Of a stretch of 64,000 nt of DNA, positions 23,163 through 33,498 are shown piece by piece. Under the pieces are notes generated by a model. The model ran no database searches, had not been told where the DNA came from, and was given only the letters and a program-made list of their open reading frames with translations. Source of the stretch: Datura wrightii (lineage: Eukaryota; Streptophyta; Magnoliopsida; Solanales; Solanaceae); contig JASDFA010000001.1 of assembly GCA_035772735.1 (NCBI GenBank), positions 60,217,001-60,281,000 of the forward strand. The letters are read 5' to 3'. The position numbers and the translations under genes were made by a program. The first letter of the stretch is position 1, and the number at the start of each line of letters is the position of its first letter.

Positions 23163-23180
23163 GTCTTAAGTTGAGGGTGC
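23163..23180 (+). other. Ath1 polypurine tract
   Basis: GTCTTAAGTTGAGGGTGC directly before the LTR start TGATGTAC. It corresponds to TTAAGTGTGGGGTGG in Ath2 but is less purine-pure. Confidence 0.6.
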
Positions 23181-24841
23181 TGATGTACTATGGTTTACAA
23201 CACTTTTGATGCTTAAACTGAGGAAATAAGCATAAACTTAGGAGTGTTTATATGGATATGATGCACTTTTACTTTATTTTTAGGGAAGGTAGATGTTGGA
23301 GTTGAAATGTGCAAAAAAAGGACAAAATGCAGACAAGGGCTAAGTACGGACCTCAGTACGAGCCATACCATCCTTGTACTAGCCGTACTGAGAGTCGTGG
23401 AAAAGTCCAGAACATTTGTTTGAGGAAAAGGAAAAGTATGACTTATGGAACGAGATGTACCATCCTAGTACGAGTCGTACCACAACAGTCATAGAAAAGT
23501 TCAGAAGATGCTGCATAGGACAAGTTTTCTGGTACAGGTAGTAACCATGGTCGTGATATCTACCTAAGACCCATACCAAGGAGCCATTGTAAACTTCAAA
23601 AAAATTTAAGAATGGCAGATCTCAATGTACGACGGAAAGTCACGAGTCATAGGACGTAGGTAGAAATCATACCAAGCCACCCGTAAAAATATTCAAAGAA
23701 TGCCAGAACTCTCAGGATCAAACCACGAAAAGATAGTACGACTCGTAGGTTCATGCTACGAGTCGTACCAGCTTCCAACACTTAGGCAAAATCAGAAGTT
23801 GCCAAGAATTATACGAGTAAAGGTATGACCCTTACAATACAGTTACGGGTCATAAGTGAAGTCGGCGATAGTTCAACAATTTTTCCTGTTTACATAGGAA
23901 AGGGTTCTAAATATTTGTATAAATATTTTTTAGGTTATTTTTCGGTAAGAAGAAGTTAGAGAGAGTTAGATTTGGAGAAAAATAATTGTTGTTGACTTTC
24001 TATTCAAGTTTTGGGGAGACTCTCTTGAATTGATTTTCTCATTGTTCTTGAAGTGTTCTTCCTTAATTCTTGCAATAACCAAGTTGATTTTCTTCCAATC
24101 ATCTTTGTAAGTTCTAAATTATGTGTTTGTCTATGAATGCTTATAATTCTCTTACAACCATGAGAGGCTAAAACCTCCACAACTAGGATTGTGGGAACCA
24201 TGGTGAATATACAAACTAGGATTGCACAAAGTGATTCTAAACCAATGCTAAACGCTTATATTTTATTCTCCTCATCTTTAACATTTCTTAACGAAGCGCA
24301 ACATTAGGAATCGCCAGAATTATTTACTGTCTTGAATATAGAGAAGTAGAGATTAGGAAAAGAGAATTATAACAAAGTCTTGATCTGTATGGGTCATTGT
24401 ATGACTTGAGCTGTGGTCGCAAGATAGTTAATTTGGAACAAATTGATAATGGTTGAATTGAAATGGCTCATGAGACCTAATCCAGTGATTTAGTATAGTC
24501 ATCCAATAGGGACAAACTAGTTGTTTGAACAAACCCTAGTTATCAGTTCTACAAGTAAGCATTGGGATAGATCACAAGTGTAAAATCCAAAGTAGTTATG
24601 AATCCATGAAGAACACTTACCCTAGTTATTCGTATAAACTTGATAAACAACAATCGATTCTCAGCATTGTTAGATATTTGCTTTTACAAAACCTTCTATA
24701 GGAGTTAACAAACTTAAAAGCTTAAATACGAGCGTTATTTTATATCTTGATCTTATTCCCTGCGGGATCGACCCCAACCTTTGTTATATATTGACAATGT
24801 CTGCATCATAATTTTGTACGAGTGTGATTTGAGCATTATCA
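23181..24841 (+). repeat. Ath1 3' LTR
   Basis: Starts TGATGTAC and ends ATTATCA (1661 bp). The U3 (23330-23870) has repeated TACGAGTCGTA / TACGACTCGTA palindromes, for example 23468-23480, 23737-23747 and 23757-23767. Towards the end lies CCCTGCGGGATCGACCCCAA, a block seen in other Athila LTRs (48127). GTTGT follows it. Confidence 0.85.
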
Positions 24842-25264
24842 GTTGTGTCCCCACTGCTTGTTCAGTAGCTCCAGCATCTCACCCATCCCATAAGGGTGCA
24901 TCATCTAGTGTAGGTGGCGAGTAGCGCCAGAATCGCTTCTATGCACTATCATCCTGCCAGGAGCAGGAGAGCTCACTAGATATGATTAAGGGTATGTTAC
25001 CAGCTTTTCATCTTGATGTTTATGCACGGCTAGATCCAGGGGCCATATTATGCTTCATGACTCCCTATGTTGCTATTAGTTTCAGTGTCAATCTCGAAAT
25101 TTTATCAGAACCCTTCTCAGTCTCTAGCCTTTTCAGTGAGTCAAACATAGCACAAAGGTTATACAGAACTAGCCCTATTATAGTTCTTCAGAGAGTTACC
25201 TCAGCCGACTTAATGGAGCCAGACATGATAGACTTTGATGTTATCTTCGACATAGATTGGTTGT
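24842..25264 (+). pseudogene. pro: T2 gag-protease segment
   Basis: A remnant of the Del/Tekay host element T2: gag C-terminal linker (24870-24950), then protease (24985-25264) with FHLDVYARLDPGAILCF, TPYVAISFS and PFSVSSLF, ending in FDIDWL. The active-site loop LDPGA is present. It is interrupted by Ath2 immediately after DWL. The frame resumes at 35106 with YSCYA, which fits this lineage's protease. The left boundary is the Ath1 LTR, and the 5' half of T2 must lie beyond the window. Confidence 0.85.
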
Positions 25265-26876
25265 TGATGTTGGACATATTCTTATGCCCATTTGCCATGT
25301 TTTTACCCATATTTAGCCTTGTTTTGAGTTCATAATCCCTATGAAATATATAAAATTCATATTTTTATGTGTCTTGTGAGCTAATAAATATTTCTAGATG
25401 TTTTGAGCAGGAAACTAAGGAAAAAGAACCCAAAAATGACCCAAGATGTGAAGAAGAAGAGTTCGCGAATGTCGGCCTGGGGCTAAGACTGGCGTGGCGC
25501 GCCAACACTTATGCTTCAGAGAAATATGCACCAAAATTGGTGCTATGGATGACATAGGGCGTCGGGTCCCTGATTTTGAAGATGAGAATTTGACTAACAC
25601 CTTGGCGAGATGAGAGGCGTGGAGCCCCAAAAGCATTCCAGACTTAGGAAAATTTTCCAACATTTTGGTGCTATGGAAGGAGTGAGGTGCTAGAAGGGTC
25701 CTAAAGCTCAAAAATTTGACTAACTCTCTGGTATTACAGATGGAGTGGGACGCCAGAGGTATTTAGTAGTGCAGAAATTTGGCTAACACCTTGGTGCTAT
25801 GAATGGAGTGGGGCGCCGGAGTTATACTTCAAAGGAAAATTAACTCAAACTTGGGGCTATGGAGGGGTCTGTGCGCCAGACACATCCTGAACAATTTTTT
25901 TCTAATTTTAAAGCTAAATACTTGAGTGAAAAAATGTCATTTGAGGGCTCACCTATAAATATAACATCTAGGGCATTTTTAGCATATTGAACATCATTTT
26001 GTTTGATCGTAGAAGGTTGTAAATGCAACTTTTCGAGGAGAGACAAATTCCTACTTAGGTTTCTTCTTTAATTTATCGTTTTACTTTGAATGATGATGTT
26101 ATCTTTATTTTTTTGCTTGTCTATGAGCGGCTAAATGCCCATTCTAGGGTTTTAGTCATAGTTGATGGTTAAAATTTGAAAGAATGATTATTGCTAGTTT
26201 TGATTCTTCATTAAAGGTTGTTTGTATTTACTTGTTGTAATTGCTTATTCACTAGACTGATCATATTGTGAGTAAATCTGTTGACTTTTGGTTGAACTTG
26301 GGAAAGGGAACCTAAAGGGTTAAAAGTAAATGTAAAACAGGAATTCGAAGATCCTTTGGCCCATTGGTTGAAGGTTAGAAGTTGTTGTTGAGGATAGGGA
26401 TATACCTTTCAAACCTGTTTACTTGAAACACAAGTAGGCATAACCATCATTTCATATTTCTCCTGCGACCATAGGTATATAGGCGTTAGGGTTCATGAAA
26501 TAGTTTTTGGATGCTCGGGAGAGTGGCAAGAAATAGGATCGTAATTTGCAACTAGCAATCTTAGGAAGAAATAATCTAGTGTAATCACGTCTTGAAAACT
26601 CAACTTGAAATAAAAGTGCCAATTTCTTAGATTTTCATCATCTTTTGAAGTACAAATAAGTTTGCAACAATCTTTAATTAATTTTACATTTCAAGTTTTA
26701 GTCGTTCAGTTCTCCAAACTAGTTCCCCATTTTTATCAGTTTTATCAGAATAGCAAAATAAAGAAGTATCCTTAAAATGATTGATAGATCAAATCTCTAA
26801 GGGATCGATAATCGAGACTTCACTGTCCTATATTACTTGACGACCATATGAACTTGCATGCGCTTGGGCGATATCA
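25265..26876 (+). repeat. Ath2 5' LTR
   Basis: Starts TGATGTTGGACA and ends GATATCA. The U3 carries about six degenerate units of roughly 60 nt (25480-25880) built on TTGGTGCTATGGATGGAGTG and GGGGCGCC. A TATA-like CCTATAAATATA lies at about 25950. Confidence 0.9.
25480..25880 (+). repeat. About 60-nt degenerate repeats in Ath2 U3
   Basis: Units begin near 25537, 25601, 25664, 25727, 25794 and 25850. Each has a GGTGCTATGG-like start, a G-rich stretch and a GGCGCC-like core (GGCGCGCC at 25496, GGGGCGCC near 25810). The array recurs in the 3' LTR at about 33710-34110. Confidence 0.75.
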
Positions 26877-26882
26877 AGTTTT

Positions 26883-26899
26883 TGGCGCTGTTGCCGGGA
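26883..26899 (+). other. Ath2 primer binding site, tRNA-Asp
   Basis: TGGCGCTGTTGCCGGGA shortly after the LTR end. It differs by few bases from the tRNA-Asp complement seen intact at 58566. Confidence 0.85.
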
Positions 26900-26989
26900 G
26901 TTGAAGATTGATAGATAATTTGTAGGTTAGAATTTTTATTCCACTGTTCTATATTTTACGTTTTTGTTTATTGTTTGTGAAGTTTACAA

Positions 26990-28440
26990 GTGTTGTGTGC
27001 TCAGTGTTTGTCAAATACGAGAAGTAAAGAATCACTTTTGGCTTCTCTTGATCTTGAAATTAAGAGAACCTTTCGAAGGTTAACTATGGAGAATAACGAG
27101 CAAGCACAGGGCAACAACCAAGAGAGTGTTCCAGTATTGAATATTGCTAGGCCAAACTTGGAGAACACTTCTAAAGCGATTATCAAGCTAGCCATCACTG
27201 GAAACTTTGAATTAAAGGAAGGGACCATGCGGTTCATCCAAAACACTTGCCAATATTAGGGAAAACCTCATGAGGATCCTCACAGGCATCTGATGACATT
27301 CGTGGAGCTGAGTGAGAATTTTCACTATCAGAACGTGTCAGATGAGTATGCTAAGCTCATATTATTTCCGTTCTCGTTGATTGGTGTGGCCAAAGAGTGG
27401 CTTCAAAATGAGTCTGCAGGTTCCATCACCACTTGGGAGGTTATCTCCAACTAGTTCATTAACAGTTCTTCTCTTCAAGGAGGACAAAAGAGTTGAGAGG
27501 GAAGATCTCTAGTTTTGTGTAGAGGGATGGTGAAACTTTGGCTCAGGCTTGGAAATGATACAAGGATTACTTGAGAGATTTCCCACACCACATGCAGCCA
27601 AAGAAGATTATCGGGCATAATTTTATAGAAAATCTTACTTGACGCCACTGCACAGGGACAAATTTTTTCCAAGAGCTATGATGAAATTGAAGATCTTTTG
27701 AATATCATGTCACCAGGGAGTCAAGACTATCAAGACTCAGGTAGAGGATTCAAAACAGCCAAGGTACCAGGAAAGCTTGATGTAGATGGTGTCCAACAAT
27801 CTGAGCAGATCTTAGTCAGTTGGTGAATGTGATTAGCAAGATTGTGAGCGCACCATCATGCGAGGTGTGTGGAGAAGGCCACACTTATTTAGGTTGTCCA
27901 CTAAACCCAAAATCTGTATTTTTTGTGGGACAACAAGGTCGTGGTGGAGGTTTTGCAGGTAATAGCTATAACCAGGGGTACAAGAATGCAAAAAATCCTC
28001 ATGGGGAGGGAATTAGAATTTCCTAAGGCCCCAGAACAACTATCCAAGGCCTCAGGGCCAACAGCCTTGCAGTTCACTTGAAGAGACATTGAAGCAGTTG
28101 ACGGTGCAGCAGACTTAGGTTGTTAATGAGATGTCGAATTCCATCCATAAGCTGGAGAGACAGATGGGGCAATTGGCCCTTCAGCAGACTAATAGACCCT
28201 AAGGGACACTTCCGAGTAACACTGAGAAGAACACCAAGGAAAATGTAAGCAGCACAATCACTTTGCTCAGTGGTAAAGAGCTGGGAGAGGTGATCCCCAG
28301 AGATAACAAAGTTGATGCGGAGCAGGTTGTGATGTCCAAATAGAAGGTTGGTGATTCAAGCAACTCAAATATGAAGTTGGTAGAAGCCAGACCACCCCCT
28401 CCATTTCCACAAAGGTTTAAGACACAAAAGGAGGACTCAT
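26990..28440 (+). pseudogene. gag: Ath2 gag
   Basis: Athila-type capsid protein. The N-terminal region (27087-27258) has ARPNLENTSKAIIKLAITGN and FIQNTCQY. After a stop at 27259 the capsid core continues (DPHRHLMTFVELSENFHYQN, LFPFSLIGVAKEWL, SITTWEVI), with several stops. A zinc knuckle at about 27860-27900 reads CEVCGEGHTYLGCP, the CX2CX3HX4C form usual for Athila. A linker with repeated Gln (28130-28200, RQMGQLALQQ-like) follows. Many stops and at least two frame changes make it inactive. Protease follows without a clear break. Confidence 0.85.
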
Positions 28441-29176
28441 CCTGCTAGAAATTTCTTGATGTGTTGAAGTAGGTACATGTTAACTTTCCACTAGTGGAGA
28501 TTTTGCAGGAAGTTCCAAAGTGTGTTAAGTATCTGAAGAACATTGTGGCAAACAAGAGCAGGCTGGCGGAGTTTGAGACTATGTCTCTCACGGAAGAGTG
28601 TAGTTCTCGGGTGCAAAAACAAATTTCTAAAAAGCTGAAACACCCTGGGAGCTTTACTATTTTGGTTGTTATTGGAAACAAAGAAATTGGTTCAGCACTT
28701 TGTGACTTGGGTGCGATCATTAATTTGATGCCTGCATCCTTGTTCAGAACCTTGGGCTTAGGTGAACCACGTCCGACCACAGTCACATTGTAGCTTGCCA
28801 ACAGGTCTCTTGCTTATCCTGATGGAATCATAGAGGATATCTTGATCAAGGTTGGACCTTTCATCTTACTGGTGGACTTTATAATCCTAGATTACGAAGC
28901 AATGCAGTAGTTTCTCTCATTCTAGGGAGAGGATTCTTAGCCACCATCGATGCTGTTATAAAGGTGAAGTCTGGCAAGATGTTGATGACTATGGATGGTC
29001 AGGAGACAGTCTTCGATGTGTTTAGGACGGCCAGGTGGCCACCTCATTATGAAAATTTCACAGTGAAGATAATGATAGAGCTCGGAGGGTGTAAGTGGCC
29101 AGTTGAGCAGCATGTGCTGCATGAGAGTTTAGCAGGTTTTGAGGATACTAACTATCTCACTCAAATGAAGGAGTGA
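28441..29176 (+). pseudogene. pro: Ath2 protease and ORF1 C-terminus
   Basis: Open from 28494 to 28793: ILQEVPKCVKYLKNIVANKS, then IGSALCDLGAIINLMPASLF and LGLGEPRPTTVT. CDLGA is the expected active-site loop. After a stop the frame continues in pieces (GIIEDILIKVGPF, a GRGFLATIDAVIKV-like segment) and ends with an open stretch 28964-29176 (MLMTMDGQETVFDVF, then HYENF). The 42-nt motif follows within about 15 nt. No RT sequence intervenes. The same tail order is seen in Ath4. Confidence 0.85.
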
Positions 29177-29189
29177 GAGTGACTTTCAT

Positions 29190-29231
29190 CATGCCGTGAT
29201 GTTAAATCAGGCACTGCATGGGAGGAGACCC
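29190..29231 (+). other. Conserved 42-nt motif, copy 2
   Basis: CATGCCGTGATGTTAAATC…GGGAGGAGACCC directly after ORF1. See 20993. Confidence 0.8.
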
Positions 29232-29239
29232 GTGAATAT

Positions 29240-29282
29240 CGTGCCACAACTATAACTAAGGTTGTTGGTAGGAGGCAACCCA
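29240..29282 (+). other. Conserved 42-nt motif, copy 3 (tandem)
   Basis: CGTGCCACAAC…GGAGGCAACCCA, a second, more altered copy only 8 nt after the previous one. It is a tandem duplication unique to this element in the window. Confidence 0.7.
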
Positions 29283-30506
29283 TCTTTCTAACATTTTTTT
29301 GGTTTTATAGAGATGAAGAGGGCTTTGGAGGCAAAAAAAGTGGGGAAAATGAGCTGAAAAAGGTTAAGCCTAGGGAGAGATTCCTGGAATGGGGCGCCAG
29401 GAGTTAACTCCAGAAAGAAATTTCTTTTTCCAGGATGGTTTTATGGGTGACGTCCCGCACAAGCCCCTGTCCATGAAGAAATTTTTTTCTAAGTGTGTGG
29501 CGTGGTGATTTGGTGTGCTGCGCTAGGTGTGTGAGGGCCGAAATTTTTTTGGTCCAATGGGTCAAAGTTGACCCATGGACCTAGAAATTACCCAAAAAAA
29601 TCCATTCTCCACATTTTTATTTAAAATCCCCATTCATCCCCTCTCACTAAAAGTTAAAATAAAACGCAAAATAAAATTCTCTCTCTCTCTCTCCTCAAAA
29701 AGGCCGTAACTTTTCCCTCTCCCTAGTCCCCCATTGTTGTCTTCTCCAAGAAGGTTGGTGTAGCTTGTCTCTTCAACTCAAGTAAGTAATTCTCTTCTCT
29801 CTTGGTTATTTAGTGTGAAAAGCATGCCCCCGTTCCTTCTTTTCTCAAGTTAAGGCCCAAAATTCCATTTTTGGTGAAAACCTTGAATCTCATAATGTGG
29901 GTTTCATGAGCTTTATTCTCTTAAATTCTTCCATGATAATGTGCTATGCTTGTTGGATTGCTTATTTTTTGTTGAATATAGTGATTTGAAGTTGTGAGGA
30001 TGAAGGGAGTTGATGATTGAATTTCATGATTTTGGTGGGTAGAACATTAGTTGTAGAGAGAGAAAGTGCTTAGTTGTTAAAGTCTTGAATGTGAAGAATC
30101 TTGAGTTGTTGAAAATTCATGTTAATTCATTATGGGTTGTAGTAAATTTCATGTTGGTTGTTGAATGAATTGAATATAGCTACTTCCATGTATGGGTTAC
30201 TTGAATGATGAATTAAAGGAGGGAAGGTGAAGGGAATGACCAAAGTGAGGCATTCTTGAAAAAAAAGTAGAGGAGAGATGTGGAAAAGTTCATGAACTTG
30301 GTTGTAATATGAAGTTAGTGAATACTTTGGAAGTTGAGATTTGGGATGATAAATGGGGGAAGTCTTGAGTACCCTATTTGACAAATTCTCACAACTATGC
30401 TAGTGAATTAAGTGTGGGGTCACATTGCACCTGTTACACCTAATTAGCTAGTCTTTTGTTCATGAACTAATCTTGTGAAGTTCTTGATTTTTGATTGGAA
30501 GGTGTC
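29283..30506 (+). other. Ath2 ORF2 leader, candidate internal promoter and intron
   Basis: No gene. It contains LTR-like words (GGGGCGCCAGGAG at about 29393), a poly-W stretch with a TATA-like TTTTTATTTAAAAT (about 29615), a (CT)n run at 29679-29694, a splice-donor-like GTAAGT at 29782 and a T-rich stretch with AG at 30500-30501, six bases before the ORF2 ATG. Confidence 0.45.
29679..29694 (+). repeat. (CT)n microsatellite
   Basis: Eight CT units in the CT-rich leader ahead of ORF2. Confidence 0.9.
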
Positions 30507-31755
30507 ATGGAATCAAAAGCTAACAAAGCAAAGGAAATAGAGGTAGCTGGCAAGGGTCTAAAACGGCTTCGAAAAGGCACAAAAGGGTCGAGTTCTTCAT
30601 TAGCTAAGGGAGCCTCTGCTAGGATGTTTGGAGAAAGAGCAGTGGAGCCTCATGGATTATCATGGTTCAACCAACAAAAGAAGGTCAAATATGGTCTTGA
30701 GAATTGGATTGACAATGGCTGCCTCGCACTTGAGTTCCCCACCATTCGGGACAAGGTCGTAAGTTGGGATGAGGCTACATCTTCGCCGAGCTGGAGGAGT
30801 GCAACCTCACTTTGATGAGGGAATTTCATGCAAAATGGGACACTTCTTTTTGGGAGAGAAATGAGGCCAAATTACAAGGATAGGTGGTTCGATTCACTAC
30901 TAAAACATTCAATGCCTTCCTCGGTACAAAAGTGGTAGACCCATCTGAGTACTTTGTTCTGTTAGAGAAGTCTCCATATCGCGAAATCCGCCATATTTTT
31001 TGTGGTGAGCATTCATTCACCCGTTGGGCAAGGGACCATAATGGCACTCATGCTACACTTTTTGTTCTCTTACATGAATAAGAGGCGAAAGTGTGGGTGA
31101 AGCTTATATGTGCTATGATTCTCCCTGAGACATATATAACAGACATCACTAAAGAGTTGGTTGTGTTGGTATACATGTTGATGAAAGGGCTACCACTCAA
31201 TTTTAGTGTAGTGCTTGGAGGCAATATGAGGAGATCGAGGGAGAACTATAGGTGGAAATACTGTATGGCAGTCCTGACTCAGTTTTGAGAGAGGCAAGCA
31301 TGGAGGAGGAAGAGGTAGACCTCTGTCTACCTCGATCAGGGCCCTTAGAAGGCAAGATGATGGATGTCACAAAGGTAAAGGAGCCCATCATTTCAACAGC
31401 TCCACCTCTCACTATAGCTGATCGCCAGGCTTGAGATGATAGTTGGAGAGGTCGTATGTTCGACATGCTTGATTTGCAGCTAAGGATTAGAGGCTGACCT
31501 GCCACAGATGATGAGATGGCAGCCCATGAGGAAAGGCACCCACTCACGGAGAGTTCCATGTAGATGTGTAGAGTGGGACCAGCCTTTGAGGAGCTGTTGG
31601 ACGATGATGAGGCCACGACGCTTACTAATGAAGTTGATGACTCGGACAATGATGATGATGAGGATGATGATGCTATAGGAGCCATGCAGATTGATGGCGA
31701 GGATGATGATAAGGATGAAGATGATCAGGAGTACAATACTAATGATGATGCATAG
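30507..31755 (+). pseudogene. Ath2 ORF2, plant 'transposon protein' family with acidic tail
   Basis: ATG at 30507 opens a basic N-terminus (ESKANKAKEIEVAGKGLKRL) to a stop at 30813. After a shift the middle domain appears: NLTLMREFHAKWD, VVRFTTKTFNAFLGTKVVDP, then SPYREIRHIFCG…FTRWARDH and, after a stop at 31079, VWVKLICAMILPETYITDIT with YMLMKGLPL. The end is very acidic (DDSDNDDDEDDDAIG and on, 31620-31750). The same plan occurs at 51950-53158. It resembles proteins annotated in plants as 'putative plant transposon protein' (recalled, not searched). It sits where fuller Athila elements have an env-like ORF, but I see no signal peptide or membrane segment. Function unknown; several stops and shifts. 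Confidence 0.7.
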
Positions 31756-33483
31756 TGGCCTAGGAAGTCCTTTTCTCTACCTACTTAATATACTTGTGTG
31801 TGCACTGAGGACAGTGCACCATTTAAGTGTGGGGTGGAGGAAAGATTTTCTATTTGCTCTTTGTTTGCTATATTTATAGTAAGCCGTAACATAGTCTCAT
31901 TCCCCATGGTAGTAGCTCTATGATTCATTAGTTTATGTTTTGTAATAGATAGTATCGATGGTGACTGATAACCTGGATGATGCCTGTGATGTTGGATAAT
32001 TTGTTCGTCTCTGGTAGTTGAGTTTGTTTAGTTTATTTTTAGAGTAAAAAATTTTCATTTCTTTTTGCGTTGTCATAGGGTAGTGACCCTTCCCTATGAT
32101 AGATGGATGACAACTGTTTTAAGGGAAATTAGTCACATTTTTTTTATTTTTTAGGTTTGAGTCAGACATAAGTCACTTGTGTGCTCTTTGACATTCCACG
32201 TAGACACTAAGCTAGAGGCCATGAAGTGGTCATCTTAAGTGAGAATTCCATGAGAGACACACAAAGTTCTTTAACTCGACTCAATATACTTGTAGGGCTT
32301 AATAATGAAAAATGTCATTCAATGTGATTGTATAAATGTGTAGCTATAGGAAACCGATTAGAGTCTTAATTCCATGTGAGGTGAGATTAATTGTTTTGTT
32401 TTATACAAAATGTAGCATCTAGAACTTGACCTAGTGTATGATTGGATGACTAGTTGTTAGAGAGTTGAGAGATGATTAAGGTGTTTCCTTGAAAAAGCCA
32501 TGTTTTCCCATGTTTGTTTTATCTTCATGAACATCTTCCATAGTTAACCCCCTTGAGCCTTAAGCCTTATTCTGTTCTTAGCCAAAAAATTTGCCTATTT
32601 CCTTTTGTTGTGTGACCTCCAAAATTGTTGATCCAAAGTAGTCTTAGGCACTTTGAGACTTTAAAGTGAGGGTCCACCAATGCATAAATGACAAGGGAAA
32701 GGAAAGAAAGAAAATAGTGTGGAAAGTAAGAAGAGAAAATAGGAAGAAAGGGTGCCCATAAATGTGTTGGTTACTTGATGCTAGGAAAATAAAAGAAAGA
32801 GTTTTAAGAATGAAAATTCTTATTTATTCTATGAGAAAAGAGTAGCAGTCAAGTAGTGAATAAAGGGGCATGTAAATAAAAGAAAAAGGGTGAGTAGAGA
32901 GAAGGGTGAACAATAAGAAAAAAATGGTGGATTTGAAGGATGAAAAATGTCTTAAAAGTGCTTAGGATTGGTAGTCACTATAAAAGAAAAATCATTTTTA
33001 CCCGTCCCTTAACCGACATTACAACCAAGAAAAGTCCTTATGATCTTAATGTCTTGAAATAACTAAGTAGTCTAAGTGTACATAAAGGGCAAGCTTATGG
33101 TATGTTACATATGTATGATACATATTTTTTGAGTGTGAGTGTGAGTGTGCCTTACTTATTATGTTACATGCTTTGGGTTGATAATTTGAGAGAGGAACAT
33201 CACTAAAAGTGAGGGGCATAAGATGTCTAAGTCATTGTACTATAGCATGTTTTGTATTTAATCATGTAGGCCTTGTTATATTGAAGTGAGTCGGTTATAG
33301 AAGTTGTGTAGTCTTGAATGTAAAAATTCTACATGTGCTTGATGTGAATTGCTACAAGTTGATTAACCACTTAACCGTATGCTCTCTGTTAGTTGTTTGA
33401 GTCTGAATTGATAGGGGTGACAAGTAGTGAGAAAATATGAGTTTGTGCATGGAGTTGAGGATTTTTCGAGGACGAATAATGGT
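31756..33483 (+). other. Ath2 3' non-coding module
   Basis: Starts with TTAAGTGTGGGGTGG at 31823-31837, an exact copy of the polypurine tract before the 3' LTR. Further on lie a purine-rich tract (32690-32940) and the ACATTACAACCAAGAAAAG / GGGCAAGCTTATGGTAT block shared with Ath1. No gene is seen. Confidence 0.6.
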
Positions 33484-33498
33484 TTAAGTGTGGGGTGG
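33484..33498 (+). other. Ath2 polypurine tract
   Basis: TTAAGTGTGGGGTGG immediately before the 3' LTR start TGATGTTGTGC. Confidence 0.85.

Larger units (their letters stand above)
18715..24841 (+). mobile_element. Athila-type element Ath1, 5' part outside the window
   Basis: The 3' portion of an Athila Ty3/gypsy element: RT, RNase H, integrase, the conserved 42-nt motif, a long 3' non-coding region, polypurine tract and 3' LTR. The left end is cut by TekA at 18714. The right LTR end is followed by GTTGT and then gag-protease linker sequence of T2. It is the only Athila copy in the window that keeps the catalytic pol domains. Confidence 0.85.

Noticed and set aside
31203..31685. Minus-strand open frame of 160 codons rich in Ser
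   Set aside because: It is the antisense of the acidic (GAT/GAC/GAG) end of ORF2.
30507..31755. ORF2 as a viral-type envelope protein
   Set aside because: The position fits, but no signal peptide, transmembrane segment or cleavage site is visible in either copy, and the ends are highly charged.
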